From NCBI RefSeq assembly GCF_018398875.1, contig NZ_JAGWDK010000024.1:1-64000 (forward strand): DNA of 64,000 nt, read 5' to 3'. The notes below the pieces were generated by a model. That model was not told the origin of the DNA. It was given only the letters and a program-made list of their open reading frames with translations, and ran no database searches. A program made the translations under genes and the position numbers. The stretch comes from Bradyrhizobium sp. sGM-13. Lineage in GTDB: Bacteria > Pseudomonadota > Alphaproteobacteria > Rhizobiales > Xanthobacteraceae. This document shows, one piece after another, positions 17,428 to 26,993 of the stretch; position 1 is the first letter of the stretch; the number at the start of each line of letters is the position of its first letter.

Positions 17428-18621
17428 ATGAAGTCGGGATTATTGGCCGCCGTTGCGGCAGTTGGTCTTTTGCTCGCCGCGCCGGCATCGGCGCAGGGCG
17501 TCAAGATCGGCATTCTGAACGACCAGTCCGGGGTCTACGCCGATTACGGCGGCAAGTGGTCGTTCGAAGCGGCCAAAATGGCGATCGAGGATTTCGGCGG
17601 CGAAGTGCTCGGCCACAAGATCGAGGTCATTTCCGCCGATCACCAGAACAAGCCGGATCTCGGCGTTGCCATCGCGCGGCGCTGGTATGAGGTTGAGGGC
17701 GTCGACATGATTACGGAGCTGACGACCTCCTCCGTCGCGCTCGCGATTCACGATCTCTCCAGGCAGATGAAGAAGATCGACATCGTCGTGGGTGCTGCGA
17801 CCTCGCGCCTCACCGGCGACGCCTGCCAGCCTTACGGCTTTCACTGGGCCTACGACACCCACGCGCTCGCCTACGGCACCGGCGGCGCGCTGGTGGAATC
17901 CGGCGGCGATAGTTGGTTCTTCATGACCGCGGACTACGCCTTCGGCCATGCGCTGGAAAAGGACACCGGCGATTTCGTCAGGGCGAAGGGCGGCAAGGTG
18001 CTCGGCGCAGTCCGCATTCCCCTGAACTCGTCTGACTTCTCTTCCTTCCTGCTGCAGGCGCAAAGTTCGAAAGCCAAGATCATCGGCCTCGCCAATGCCG
18101 GCCTCGATACCACCAACTCGATCAAGCAGGCGGCGGAGTTCGGCATCGTCAAGAGCGGCCAGAAGCTCGCCGGCCTGTTGCTGACGCTTGCCGAAGTGCA
18201 CGGCCTCGGCCTCGACGCCGCGCAGGGCCTGGTGCTGACCGAAGGCTACTACTGGGACCGCGACGCCAAGAGCCGCAACCTCGCCGAACGCTTCTTCAAG
18301 CGCACCGGCCGCATGCCGAACATGATTCAGGCCGGCACCTATTCGGCGACGCTGCAATACCTCAAGGCAGTCAAGGCCGCGGGCACCAAGGATACCGAGG
18401 CAGTGGCGAAGAAGTTGAAGGAGCTTCCGGTCGACGACGATTTTGCGCAAGGCGGCAAGGTGCTGGAAAACGGCCGCATGGTGCACGACCTCTATCTGTT
18501 CGAGGTCAAGAAGCCATCTGAATCGAAGAAGCCGTGGGATTACTACAAGCAGCTCGCCGTGGTGCCGGGCGACAAGGCTTTCCCGGCGGCAAAGGATTCC
18601 GGCTGCCCGCTGGTGAAGTAG
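17428..18621 (+). CDS. LivK-type ABC transporter substrate-binding protein
   Basis: A 397-residue periplasmic binding protein of the branched-chain amino acid/amide class (type I fold). The Sec signal peptide is residues 1-23, ending APASAQG, followed by VKIGILNDQSGVYADYGG. Ligand-pocket regions TTSSVALA and TADYAFGHALEKD are present. Such proteins in this group often bind aromatic or other organic acids. No permease or ATPase gene is next to it, so it works with parts encoded elsewhere. The ribosome site CTGGAGAAAAG precedes the ATG. Confidence 0.9.
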   Translation: MKSGLLAAVAAVGLLLAAPASAQGVKIGILNDQSGVYADYGGKWSFEAAKMAIEDFGGEVLGHKIEVISADHQNKPDLGVAIARRWYEVEGVDMITELTTSSVALAIHDLSRQMKKIDIVVGAATSRLTGDACQPYGFHWAYDTHALAYGTGGALVESGGDSWFFMTADYAFGHALEKDTGDFVRAKGGKVLGAVRIPLNSSDFSSFLLQAQSSKAKIIGLANAGLDTTNSIKQAAEFGIVKSGQKLAGLLLTLAEVHGLGLDAAQGLVLTEGYYWDRDAKSRNLAERFFKRTGRMPNMIQAGTYSATLQYLKAVKAAGTKDTEAVAKKLKELPVDDDFAQGGKVLENGRMVHDLYLFEVKKPSESKKPWDYYKQLAVVPGDKAFPAAKDSGCPLVK

Positions 18622-18637
18622 GGTTTCTCTCCCTTTC

Positions 18638-18770
18638 CGTCGTCCCTGCGAAAGCAGGGACCCATAACCACGAAAGCATGTTGTTGAGGCCGGCTGGTGC
18701 TACAGCCGCGCGCAATACGAACATCGGTGGTTATGGGTCCCGGGTCGCGCTTCGCTTGCCCGGGACGACG
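18638..18770. repeat. Long inverted repeat, family A, copy 2
   Basis: The left arm CGTCGTCCCTGCG...AGCAGGGACCC pairs with the right arm GGTTATGGGTCCCGGG...CCCGGGACGACG. It lies between the 3' ends of two convergent genes (the binding protein and the MAPEG gene). The right-arm inner hairpin uses the GGTCGCGCTTCGC variant, as copy 1 does in its left arm. Confidence 0.8.
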
Positions 18771-18791
18771 TGAGGAGAGAGAAGCTGTCTA

Positions 18792-19184
18792 TCACCCCTG
18801 CACCAACCGCCACACGATCGCGCCGAATGCGCCGAGCCACAGCGCGATCGTCGCCAGCGCCTGAGTCGCAAAGCCGGGGCTGCGTTGTGGGACCGACTTC
18901 GCGTAGCCAAATATATAGAGAATGCGGCCCATCACCCAAACCAGCCCCAGCGCAGCGGCGATGCCGTCGCTGATATAAATCGCGAACAGCCATAGCGCCG
19001 GCAAAAAGATCGGCAGCCATTCCAGCGTGTTCATCTGCGCGCGAAACACGCGCTCGAAATCTTCATTGCCCGAAATCGCCGGCAGCTTGACGCCGAATTT
19101 GCCGCGCGCCTGTGCCACACGAACGGACGAATAGAAGTAGACCAGGATCGCCAGCAAGCTGGCGAGAGCGGTGAGATGATACAT
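18792..19184 (-). CDS. MAPEG family membrane protein
   Basis: A 130-residue protein with four predicted membrane helices. It carries the MAPEG-type motif FERVFRAQMNTLEWLPIFLP (about 43-62), whose Arg/Asn/Glu positions bind glutathione in the eukaryotic microsomal GST family. A bacterial glutathione-related or lipid-modifying role is possible but not shown. It follows the AttH-like gene by 30 bases on the same strand and may be the last gene of that operon. Confidence 0.85.
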   Translation of the reverse strand: MYHLTALASLLAILVYFYSSVRVAQARGKFGVKLPAISGNEDFERVFRAQMNTLEWLPIFLPALWLFAIYISDGIAAALGLVWVMGRILYIFGYAKSVPQRSPGFATQALATIALWLGAFGAIVWRLVQG

Positions 19185-19214
19185 CGCTGAAACTCCCCTT
19201 TTTCGTGCGCAGGC

Positions 19215-20300
19215 TTAATAGCCCGTCATTTCCAGATAGCCCACCCCCGTGTGGCTGCCTGCGAAGCGAATCGGGCCCTCCCAATAGGGGAAGCTCGTGC
19301 CCATCCAGCTCCGGGGATTAAGCGGCATGCACTCGATTCTGAGCGCCTTGCTTCGAACCTCGATGCGCCATGTGGTCGGAATTTTTCGCGTCCCAATCTC
19401 GGTGAACGCGAGCGGCGTCATGGCGATATCCGCGGAGGCGAGTTGCTCGGCCGTGCCGTCGGGCGCGATCCATTTGCCCGAGCCATAATGCTGGCCGTCG
19501 GTCTGGCGCATCCGGTACAGCATCAATTTGTCGCCCGCGTTGAAATGCAGCGAGAGCCAGTCCCATCCGCTTTGATCCGCGGCGAGCGGCTGGCTGCTCC
19601 ACTCGCGATCGAGCCAGGCCATGCCGGTGACGTCGATGGGCTTGTCGTCAATGGTAAGGATGCCCGTCGCCGCATAATGCGGCTGGCTGTAGTAATAGGA
19701 GGCCTGTTCGCGTAGCGATTTGCGGCTGTAGCCGCCTTCGCCCTGCAGCACCAGCGGCCGATCCGCGTCCAGGCGCAGCGTGTAGCTGAACTCGGCGCCC
19801 GATGCTTTCAGTTCCAGCGGTGCGATATTGTCGTCATTCACGGAATCGAGGGCGCGCATCTCCCAGGCATCGATCCAGGCGTGAAACGGGTTGGCCTCGA
19901 CGCCGGCCTGGCCGACACCGCCGCGCGCGAACGTCTGGCTGAAGCGATGGGTATCTTCGCGCGTGACGGCGGCGTGGCCCATCCATATCTGCTGGTTGGC
20001 CCAGCCCTGCTCCGGCCCGCCTGGTGCGATCGCCTGGCAAAACAGCGTCCATTGGGCGCCGTACGCTGCTCCGCGCACGTCGGTAAGATTGGCCGTCACA
20101 TACCACCACTCGATGCGGAATTCCGGATGCGGCCCGTGATCGGCAGGAAAAGCAAATGTCCTGCCCGGCACGACGTGCGCAAATCCTTCCGCGCTTTCGC
20201 CAAGCCCGGCAAAGCCCTGCGCGAGTGCCTCGCCGCCGAATCCGGCGAGGAGCGCGCCGCCGATGAAACCGCGGCGGGTAATGAGGCCGCTACCGCTCAT
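19215..20300 (-). CDS. AttH/CrtC-like lipocalin-domain protein
   Basis: A 361-residue protein with a twin-arginine type leader (ITRRGFIGGALLAGFGG) that points to export folded into the periplasm. The body shows the family motifs FRIEWWYVTANL (about 64-75), FCQAIAP, HAAVT and MAWLDREWSSQP (about 230-241), as in the AttH/hydroxyneurosporene synthase-like family. The ATG at 20300 is preferred over an upstream TTG; it overlaps the end of the permease gene by 11 bases. It is co-encoded with an FtsX-type permease and an ATPase, as in the Agrobacterium attEFGH set. Confidence 0.85.
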   Translation of the reverse strand: MSGSGLITRRGFIGGALLAGFGGEALAQGFAGLGESAEGFAHVVPGRTFAFPADHGPHPEFRIEWWYVTANLTDVRGAAYGAQWTLFCQAIAPGGPEQGWANQQIWMGHAAVTREDTHRFSQTFARGGVGQAGVEANPFHAWIDAWEMRALDSVNDDNIAPLELKASGAEFSYTLRLDADRPLVLQGEGGYSRKSLREQASYYYSQPHYAATGILTIDDKPIDVTGMAWLDREWSSQPLAADQSGWDWLSLHFNAGDKLMLYRMRQTDGQHYGSGKWIAPDGTAEQLASADIAMTPLAFTEIGTRKIPTTWRIEVRSKALRIECMPLNPRSWMGTSFPYWEGPIRFAGSHTGVGYLEMTGY

Positions 20301-22752
20301 TGGCAAAGATCCTGATCAGGCTGCTCGGCTGCATGCGCGCCAGCCTGATGACGGGGAGCGCGGAAGCCGCAACCGCTGCCGCCATCGCGACGCCGGTGAG
20401 CCAGAGCAATTGCAGCGGAAAGACATGAAACGGTAACCGCCAGCCGAACGCCTTGACGTTGACGATCGCGAGCAGGCACCACGCGACCAGCAAACCCAGC
20501 GGAAGCGCAAAGATGGTGGTTATCAACGCCACCGAGGTCGTCTTCAACAGCTCGATGGCCGCGAGCCGCCGCCGCGGCACGCCGATCGCCCATAGCGGCG
20601 CCAGTTGCGGCAGGCGGGAATTGGCAAGCGTCAAGAGGCTCGTCAGCAGCGCCACGCCGGCGACGCCGAGCGTAAAGGCGTTCAGCGCCGCCGTGACCGA
20701 GAAAGTGCGGTTGAAGATCCGCGTCGATTCCGCCTTCATCGTCGCCTGGTCGACGACATTGCGACTATCGAGGCCGAACTTTCCCTGCAGGGCCGAGATC
20801 AACGCCGGGATCTTTGGCGGGGCAACCCGCAGTCCCATGCGCGTCAGCGGGATTTCCGGAAAGCGACGCGTCAGCGCGGCGAAGTTCACCGCGATCTGGC
20901 TCTTGGGGTTGCCGTAATCGGCATAGATGCCGACCACGTTGAGCGTCCAGTTTCCGCCTGACGCGGGCACTTCGATGCGGTCGCCAAGGGAGAGCTGCAG
21001 CCGTCGCGCCAGTTGTTCGCTGACAAGGGCCGCATCGCCAGGGCGAAGCTTGACCCAGGCATCCTCAGTCGATTGCAGCAGCGGCCAGTTGTCGCGATAG
21101 GTGGCGTGATCGGGCAGGCCCAGCACCTCGAGTGGCGCGCCCGCCAGTTGCGTATCGGCGCGGCCGCCGGGCAGGATCGCCTCGACCTCGGGGCGTTCGC
21201 GAAGCCACGCCTTGATCTCGCGTGCCTGCGCGTCATTGGCGGCGTTGACATAAATTTCTGCTGCCAGCCGCCCGTCCAGCCAGACCAGAAACGTGCGGGA
21301 AAAACTCTCGACCATGGTGGAGACGCCGACATTCACCGCCAATGCGAGCAACAGCGCCATCAAAGCGAGCGACAATCCCGACAATTGCTGGCGGCTGTCG
21401 GCCCAGAACCAGATTCCGAGCGGGGCTCGTGCATAGCGCTGGCCAAGCGACAGCACGATTTCCAGAAACATCGGCAGGATCAGCGCTGCGCCGAGCATCA
21501 ATGCAGCGAGCACGGCAAAGCCCGAAATCAGAGAATCGCCAAACCACAGAAAGCCGGCGGCCGCCGCGAACGCCACGAGCGCCAGCGCGCTCTGGTAAAG
21601 GAGCCAGCGCCGCTGCGCCTGCTGCCAGGCGAAGGGCTGGGCGGTGGCGAGCAACGGCAGCCGCAGCGCCTTGGTGAGGCTGGCGGCGGCCGCTGCGAGC
21701 GCGCCCAAAATGCTGATGGCGATGCCCGCGATCCACCATTGCGGCTTGAGCGTGAGATGTCCCGGAATCTGCGCGCCATAGAGTCCGCGCAGCGATGCGG
21801 CGACGTCAGGCAGCAGCGAGCCGGCGATGAAGTAACCGCACACGAGTCCGATCAACCCCGCGACCAGCGCCAGCGACACCAGTTCAAGCACGAGCACGGC
21901 GTTCAGCATCCGCGCCGAGACACCGCAGGCGCGCAAGGTGCGTAAGGTCGGCAGCCGCTGCTCGAAGGCCAGCCCGATCGCCGAATTGACGATGAAGAGG
22001 CCGACAAAGAACGACAGCAACCCGAACGCGGTCAGGTTCAGGTGAAAACTGTCGGTGAGGCGTTCGAGGTCGGTCTCCGCATCGGCTTCGATTAGCCGAA
22101 GTTTGTCGCCGGCAACGCTTTCGAGCGGCGGGTGCCTCCCTGTCGGCTTGCCGATCAGGAGCCGCGAAAGCTGGTCCGGCATCTTCAGGAGGTTCTGCGC
22201 AATGCCGATGTCGACGACCAGCACGCCGGGCACCAGGTTCGGCTGCACGCGAAGCGGCGGCAGCGGTGCGCCGCCATCGCCTTTTGGGCGCGCGCCTTCC
22301 GCGAGCTTGAGGTCGGAAAGCGTTTCCGGCGCCACCAGCATCTCGCCCGGCGGCGTCATGAAGGATTGCAGGCCGGCTTTGCCGATCGTCGGCGCGTTGC
22401 CGACTTCGGCGGGCAGCGTAACGGGCTCGATGCCGAGCAGCCGGAACGACCGTCCCTCGAGCTGGATGCGGCCCTCCAGCACCGGCGAGACCGGCCAGCC
22501 GGCGCGGCGCAACTCGACAAAAAGTTCTTGCGGGAAAGTTACGCCGTTGCGGGCGACCAGCATGGCGGTGCGCGTACCGCCAAACATAGCGGCAGCGCGA
22601 TCATAGGAGGTGCGCGCCTGCTGATTGAGCGCCTGCACGCCGCTCCACAGCGCGGTCGCCGAGATCAACCCGATCAGCAGGGTCGCCAACTGCATCGGGT
22701 GCCGCCGCCAATGGCTCAGCAGCACGGCCAGCGTCCACAGTGCGCGTTTCAC
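20290..22752 (-). CDS. FtsX-type ABC transporter permease (LolC/AttFG-like)
   Basis: An 820-residue permease with an N-terminal helix (about 20-40), a large periplasmic domain, a cluster of helices in the middle (about 245-480), a second periplasmic domain and three C-terminal helices. Two FtsX domains are visible, one around SFFVGLFIVNSAIGLAFEQR and one near the C terminus (NAFTLGVAGVALLTSLLTLA). This double layout suits export or extraction of lipids or lipoproteins at the outer face of the inner membrane. It overlaps its neighbours on both sides, so it is part of a tight operon. The cargo is unknown. Confidence 0.9.
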   Translation of the reverse strand: MKRALWTLAVLLSHWRRHPMQLATLLIGLISATALWSGVQALNQQARTSYDRAAAMFGGTRTAMLVARNGVTFPQELFVELRRAGWPVSPVLEGRIQLEGRSFRLLGIEPVTLPAEVGNAPTIGKAGLQSFMTPPGEMLVAPETLSDLKLAEGARPKGDGGAPLPPLRVQPNLVPGVLVVDIGIAQNLLKMPDQLSRLLIGKPTGRHPPLESVAGDKLRLIEADAETDLERLTDSFHLNLTAFGLLSFFVGLFIVNSAIGLAFEQRLPTLRTLRACGVSARMLNAVLVLELVSLALVAGLIGLVCGYFIAGSLLPDVAASLRGLYGAQIPGHLTLKPQWWIAGIAISILGALAAAAASLTKALRLPLLATAQPFAWQQAQRRWLLYQSALALVAFAAAAGFLWFGDSLISGFAVLAALMLGAALILPMFLEIVLSLGQRYARAPLGIWFWADSRQQLSGLSLALMALLLALAVNVGVSTMVESFSRTFLVWLDGRLAAEIYVNAANDAQAREIKAWLRERPEVEAILPGGRADTQLAGAPLEVLGLPDHATYRDNWPLLQSTEDAWVKLRPGDAALVSEQLARRLQLSLGDRIEVPASGGNWTLNVVGIYADYGNPKSQIAVNFAALTRRFPEIPLTRMGLRVAPPKIPALISALQGKFGLDSRNVVDQATMKAESTRIFNRTFSVTAALNAFTLGVAGVALLTSLLTLANSRLPQLAPLWAIGVPRRRLAAIELLKTTSVALITTIFALPLGLLVAWCLLAIVNVKAFGWRLPFHVFPLQLLWLTGVAMAAAVAASALPVIRLARMQPSSLIRIFANER

Positions 22753-23435
22753 GCGATCACCCCAGCATGGAGGTTGACCTGGCGGTCGAGCGTTGCTGCG
22801 AGCCGCGCGCTGTGCGTCACCAACAGAAAGCCGCAGCCGCTGCGCGTCACCAGGTCGCGCGCCAGCGCCAGTACTTCGTCCGCCGTGTCCTCGTCGAGAT
22901 TGCCGGTCGGCTCGTCGGCGAGCAGCAATAGCGGCTTGACGGCCAATGCCCGGCCGATTGCGACGCGTTGTTGCTGACCGCCGGACAATTGCTCGGGATA
23001 GCGCTTCAGGAAGCGGCCGAGCCCGAGCCGCTCCACCAGTTCGTGGTGCCAGGCCGCATCGTGACGGCCGGCGATGCGAGACTGAAAAACGAGGTTGTCT
23101 TCCACGGTGAGGCTCGGGACCAGGTTGAATTGCTGAAACACCAGGCCGAGCCGGTCGCGGCGCATTTCCGCCCGCTCGGCATCGCTGAGTTCGGCGACTG
23201 AGGCATCCGCCAACCTGATCTCGCCGCCGTCGGCCGCATCGAGCCCGGCGATCAGGTGCAAGAGCGTGCTCTTGCCGCTGCCGGATTCGCCGGTGAGTGC
23301 GACGCTCTCACCGGCAGCGACCGTCAGGTTCACGCCGCGCAGCACCGCGACCTCTTCGCCGGCGGTGCGGTAGCTCTTGATCAGGCCGGTCACGTGCAGC
23401 ACGGGGCCGGTCGCACTGGGATTGTATGTGGTCAT
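22749..23435 (-). CDS. ABC transporter ATPase of the LolD/MacB type
   Basis: A 228-residue ATPase with Walker A GESGSGKST, Q-loop LVFQQFNLVPSLTVEDN (the family signature of LolD/MacB-like ATPases), signature LSGGQQQR and Walker B LLLADEPTGNLD. The start at ATG 23435 gives a normal N terminus; longer in-frame extensions are not protein-like. First gene of the operon; its stop overlaps the permease start (ATGA). The divergent promoter region is shared with an MFS gene. Confidence 0.9.
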   Translation of the reverse strand: MTTYNPSATGPVLHVTGLIKSYRTAGEEVAVLRGVNLTVAAGESVALTGESGSGKSTLLHLIAGLDAADGGEIRLADASVAELSDAERAEMRRDRLGLVFQQFNLVPSLTVEDNLVFQSRIAGRHDAAWHHELVERLGLGRFLKRYPEQLSGGQQQRVAIGRALAVKPLLLLADEPTGNLDEDTADEVLALARDLVTRSGCGFLLVTHSARLAATLDRQVNLHAGVIA

Positions 23436-23690
23436 GCGCGATGATGGACCGATCTGACCATGAAAATCCCCCGACGTGATGGCATGCAACATATCAGGGC
23501 ACGCGTCCCCGATCACGGCCTCAATCGCGCCGCGCCGCGATCGTGATTCGGTTGTGGCGTGCGCCCGTCGCACTAACGGGCAGGTGCACGGCGGGCATTT
23601 GTGAAAAACGCGGTTGCCTTGCCCGCAAGGCGCCTTGTAGCATTGGAACCGGGCGATCCTACAGAGCCAGAAAAGATGGGGAAAGCAGCC

Positions 23691-24989
23691 ATGACCGCGC
23701 AAGCGACGCCCAAGGGGGCGCCCAAGGGGACGCCCAAGGGCGCCTGGACAATCACCTTCTTGCTGTTTCTGTTCATGCTGGTGAACTTTGCCGACAAGAT
23801 CGTTGTCGGGCTCGCCGGCGCGCCGATCATGGATGAGCTGAAGCTCTCGCCAGAACAGTTCGGTTTTCTCGGCTCCTCGTTCTTTTTCCTGTTTTCCATC
23901 TCGGCCATCGTCGTCGGCTTTATCGTCAACCGCGTCGACACCCGCTGGGTGCTGCTCGCGATGGCGGTGATCTGGTCGGTGGCGCAGTTTCCGATGGTCG
24001 GCACGGTCGGTTTCACGACGCTCGTGATCTGCCGCATCATCCTTGGTGCAGGGGAGGGGCCTGCGTTCGCGGTCGCGGCGCACGCGGTCTACAAGTGGTT
24101 TCCCGACGAAAAGCGGACGCTACCCACCGCGATCCTTTCGCAGGGCTCGGCGTTCGGAGTGATCCTCGCGGTGCCCGCACTGAACTGGATCATCGTTAAT
24201 CATAGCTGGCACTATGCGTTCGGCGCGCTCGGCATCGTCGGCCTGATGTGGGCAGCGGCGTGGCTGGTCATGGGAAAGGAGGGGCCACTGGTTCACACCG
24301 TTACAACGGCTGCAACCGATCCGCGCGTTCCCTATCTCCAGCTTCTGACTTCGCGAACCTTTATCGGCTGCTGCGCCGCGACCTTTGGCGCCTATTGGGC
24401 GCTGTCGCTCGGGCTCACCTGGTTCACGCCATTCATTGTCAAGGGACTCGGCTTCTCGCAAAAAGATGCGGGCTGGATTTCGGTTTTGCCCTGGGTGTTC
24501 GGCGCGGCCATCGTGCTGCTGACGGGCTGGGTTTCGCAGGTGATGCTGACGCGCGGTTACACGACGCGCGGCGCTCGGGGTGTACTCGGTTCTGTGCCGC
24601 TGATCATCGGTGGGCTGATCCTCGCGGTGTTGCCCTATGTCAACGGCGCCGGATGGCAGATCGCATTCCTCGTCGTCGGCTCCGGGCTCTGCGGCTCGAT
24701 CTATGTAGTCTGTCCGCCGATGCTCGGCGAATTCACCCCGGTGCAGCAGCGCGGCGCCGTGATCGCAATCTATGGCGCGATCTACACGCTGGCGGGAATG
24801 ATCGCGCCGTTCGTGATGGGCGCCGTGATTCAGAATGCGGCGGTGCCGCTCGACGGCTACATGACCGGCTTCACCATCAACGCCGTGATCATGGCGGCGT
24901 CAGGGTTGCTCGGCCTGTTGCTGCTGTGGCCGAACACGGAACGCGCAAAGCTGATGGCGCAAGCCGCGGCACAACCGAAATTCGCGTGA
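23691..24989 (+). CDS. MFS transporter (ACS-like)
   Basis: A 432-residue transporter with about 12 membrane helices, beginning ITFLLFLFMLVNFADKIVVG. The A-loop motif sits near VNRVDTRWVLL, and GEGPAFAVAAHAVYKWFPDEKR (shown in part) resembles the anion:cation symporter family, which takes up organic anions. Starts at 23676 and 23691 are both possible; 23691 has GGGGA about 8 bases upstream. The N-terminal tail contains PKG-A-PKG-T-PKG, encoded by three 12-base repeats. It diverges from the AttH-type operon. Confidence 0.87.
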   Translation: MTAQATPKGAPKGTPKGAWTITFLLFLFMLVNFADKIVVGLAGAPIMDELKLSPEQFGFLGSSFFFLFSISAIVVGFIVNRVDTRWVLLAMAVIWSVAQFPMVGTVGFTTLVICRIILGAGEGPAFAVAAHAVYKWFPDEKRTLPTAILSQGSAFGVILAVPALNWIIVNHSWHYAFGALGIVGLMWAAAWLVMGKEGPLVHTVTTAATDPRVPYLQLLTSRTFIGCCAATFGAYWALSLGLTWFTPFIVKGLGFSQKDAGWISVLPWVFGAAIVLLTGWVSQVMLTRGYTTRGARGVLGSVPLIIGGLILAVLPYVNGAGWQIAFLVVGSGLCGSIYVVCPPMLGEFTPVQQRGAVIAIYGAIYTLAGMIAPFVMGAVIQNAAVPLDGYMTGFTINAVIMAASGLLGLLLLWPNTERAKLMAQAAAQPKFA

Positions 24990-25006
24990 GGCAATAACAA
25001 ATCCAT

Positions 25007-25126
25007 CGTCGTCCCTGCGAACGCAGGGACCCATAACCACGAATGCTGATTGCCTAAGCGAGACGTCTGCCACATCGCCACGGACATGGGCCGCGGTGTG
25101 TGGGTCCCTGCGTTCGCAGGGACGAC
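25007..25126. repeat. Long inverted repeat, family A, copy 3
   Basis: The left arm CGTCGTCCCTGCGAACGCAG and the right arm GTCCCTGCGTTCGCAGGGAC are near-perfect complements. The internal part includes GGGCCGCGGTGTGTGGG, shared with copies 4 and 5. It fills the gap between a convergent MFS gene and amidohydrolase gene. Confidence 0.85.
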
Positions 25127-25151
25127 ACCGAGTGTGGGCGACACCGCCGTC

Positions 25152-26903
25152 TTAACTCGCTGCCGCGTCGAACTGCGGCTTGCTTCCCTGCGTGCCGCGC
25201 ACCAGTTTGCCCGGGCGCGCGCCGGTGGTTTTGCCGGCGCGCTGCGTCACTACGCCGGAGACGATGGTGGCGTCATAGCCGTCGACCTGCTGCATCAGGC
25301 GGCGGCCGCCGACCGGCAGGTCGTAATGCACTTTTGGCGGATGCAGATGCAGGCGGTCGTAATCGATCACGTTGACGTCGGCCTTGAAGCCGGGAGCGAT
25401 CACGCCGCGGTCGTAGAGGCCGACCGAAAGCGCGGTCTTGCGCGATTGCGCGGCGACGACGAACGGGATCGACAGTTTTTCGCCGCGGGTGCGGTCGCGC
25501 GTCCAGTGCGTCAAGAGATAGGTCGGGAAACTGGCGTCGCAGATGATGCCACAATGCGCGCCGCCATCGGAGAGCCCCGGCACGGCATTGGGATCGCGCA
25601 GCATCTCGCTGACAGCATCGAGATTGCCGTCGGCGTAATTGAGGAACGGCACGTAGAGCATGCCGCGGCCGTCATCCGTCAGCATCGCATCATAGGCGAG
25701 TTCTTCCGGCTGTTTGCCCCGGCGGCGGGCCTGCGCACCCAGCGTGTTTTCCGGCGGCTGCTCGTAGTCCGGCGGATTTCCGAGCAGGTACATTTTGTCG
25801 TAGTTCGGCCGGAAGAACAGCGGATCGTCGGTCGCGGTGGCGTGCTCGCTCAGGATCGTCTTGCGCAGTTCGGGCTGGCGCAGGCGGGCGAGCCGCTCGG
25901 CGAGCGGCAAATGCGCGATGGCCTGATAACTCGGGTGAGTCTGGAACGGGTTGCGCGACAGTTCGAGTCCGAGCATCAGTCCGACCGGGCGGGCGGCGAT
26001 CTGCGCCGTTATCGACAGGCCGCGCACCGAGGCCTCTCTGATGGTGTCGAGCGTCTGGCGCCAGCGCTGCGGCGCCTTGTCGTTTTGGGTGATCGAGAAC
26101 GACACCGGAATTTTGGTAATCTCAGCGACCCGTAGCATCATCGGCAGGTCTTCGTCGATGGTGGAGAGATCGAGCACGAATTGCAGGACGCTGCGGCCCT
26201 GCGCTTGCATCGCCGCCGCGATCGCGGTCAGTTCGTCCTCGCCGGCCTTCAGTGTCGGCGTAAAATCGCCGGTCGAGGTGCGATGGTTGAGCGTGCGCGA
26301 GGTTGAGAAGCCGAGCGCGCCGGCCCGCACGGCATCGGCAGCCAATGCCGCCATCGCGTTGTTGTCGTCTGATGTCGAGGGATCGCGGCGCGCGCCGCGT
26401 TCGCCCATCACATAGACGCGCAAAGCCGCGTGCGGCAACTGCGAGCCGATGTCCATGTCGAAGCTTCTTTTCGACAGCCACTCCATGTAATCCGGAAAGC
26501 TCTCCCAGGCCCATGGGATGCCGGCGCTCAGCACCGGCTCGGGGATATCCTCGACGCCTTCCATCAGTTGGATCAGCCGGACATGGTCGGCCGGACGGCA
26601 CGGCGCGAAGCCGACGCCGCAATTTCCCATGATCGCTGTGGTGACGCCGTTCTGCGAGGAGGGCGTGATGTCCTGGCTCCAGGTGACCTGGCCATCATAG
26701 TGGGTGTGGACGTCGACGAAGCCCGGCGTAACCAGCTTGCTTTTGGCGTTGATTTCCTCTTTGCCCTTCGCGGCAACCTTGCCGACTTCGGTGATGCGGC
26801 CGCCTGCAATCGCCACGTCGGCTTCGAACAATTGGCCACCCTTGCCATCGGCAACGGTGCCGCCGCGGATCACGAGGTCGGGGGTCGAGGTCATGGCTTC
26901 CAT
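25152..26903 (-). CDS. Amidohydrolase, N-acyl-D-amino-acid deacylase type
   Basis: A 583-residue metal-dependent hydrolase. The metal motif FVDVHTHYDGQ is at about 62-72. MGNCGVGFAPCRP (about 90-102) has the cysteine that bridges or binds zinc in D-aminoacylases. C-terminal GLSDGGAHCG and GFKADVNVIDYD match the subclass III amidohydrolase fold. It would remove the N-acyl group from D-amino acids or a related amide. Starts at 26903 and 26894 are both possible. The MFS gene upstream on the same strand, 90 bases away, may import the substrate. Confidence 0.88.
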   Translation of the reverse strand: MEAMTSTPDLVIRGGTVADGKGGQLFEADVAIAGGRITEVGKVAAKGKEEINAKSKLVTPGFVDVHTHYDGQVTWSQDITPSSQNGVTTAIMGNCGVGFAPCRPADHVRLIQLMEGVEDIPEPVLSAGIPWAWESFPDYMEWLSKRSFDMDIGSQLPHAALRVYVMGERGARRDPSTSDDNNAMAALAADAVRAGALGFSTSRTLNHRTSTGDFTPTLKAGEDELTAIAAAMQAQGRSVLQFVLDLSTIDEDLPMMLRVAEITKIPVSFSITQNDKAPQRWRQTLDTIREASVRGLSITAQIAARPVGLMLGLELSRNPFQTHPSYQAIAHLPLAERLARLRQPELRKTILSEHATATDDPLFFRPNYDKMYLLGNPPDYEQPPENTLGAQARRRGKQPEELAYDAMLTDDGRGMLYVPFLNYADGNLDAVSEMLRDPNAVPGLSDGGAHCGIICDASFPTYLLTHWTRDRTRGEKLSIPFVVAAQSRKTALSVGLYDRGVIAPGFKADVNVIDYDRLHLHPPKVHYDLPVGGRRLMQQVDGYDATIVSGVVTQRAGKTTGARPGKLVRGTQGSKPQFDAAAS

Positions 26904-26993
26904 CCCGGATCTGGTTTTGTTGACGCATCATCCGATGCGGTCAGATGCTGTCAACCACCGGGGATGAGGCTCAGGAATGCATCTCCGATGCAG

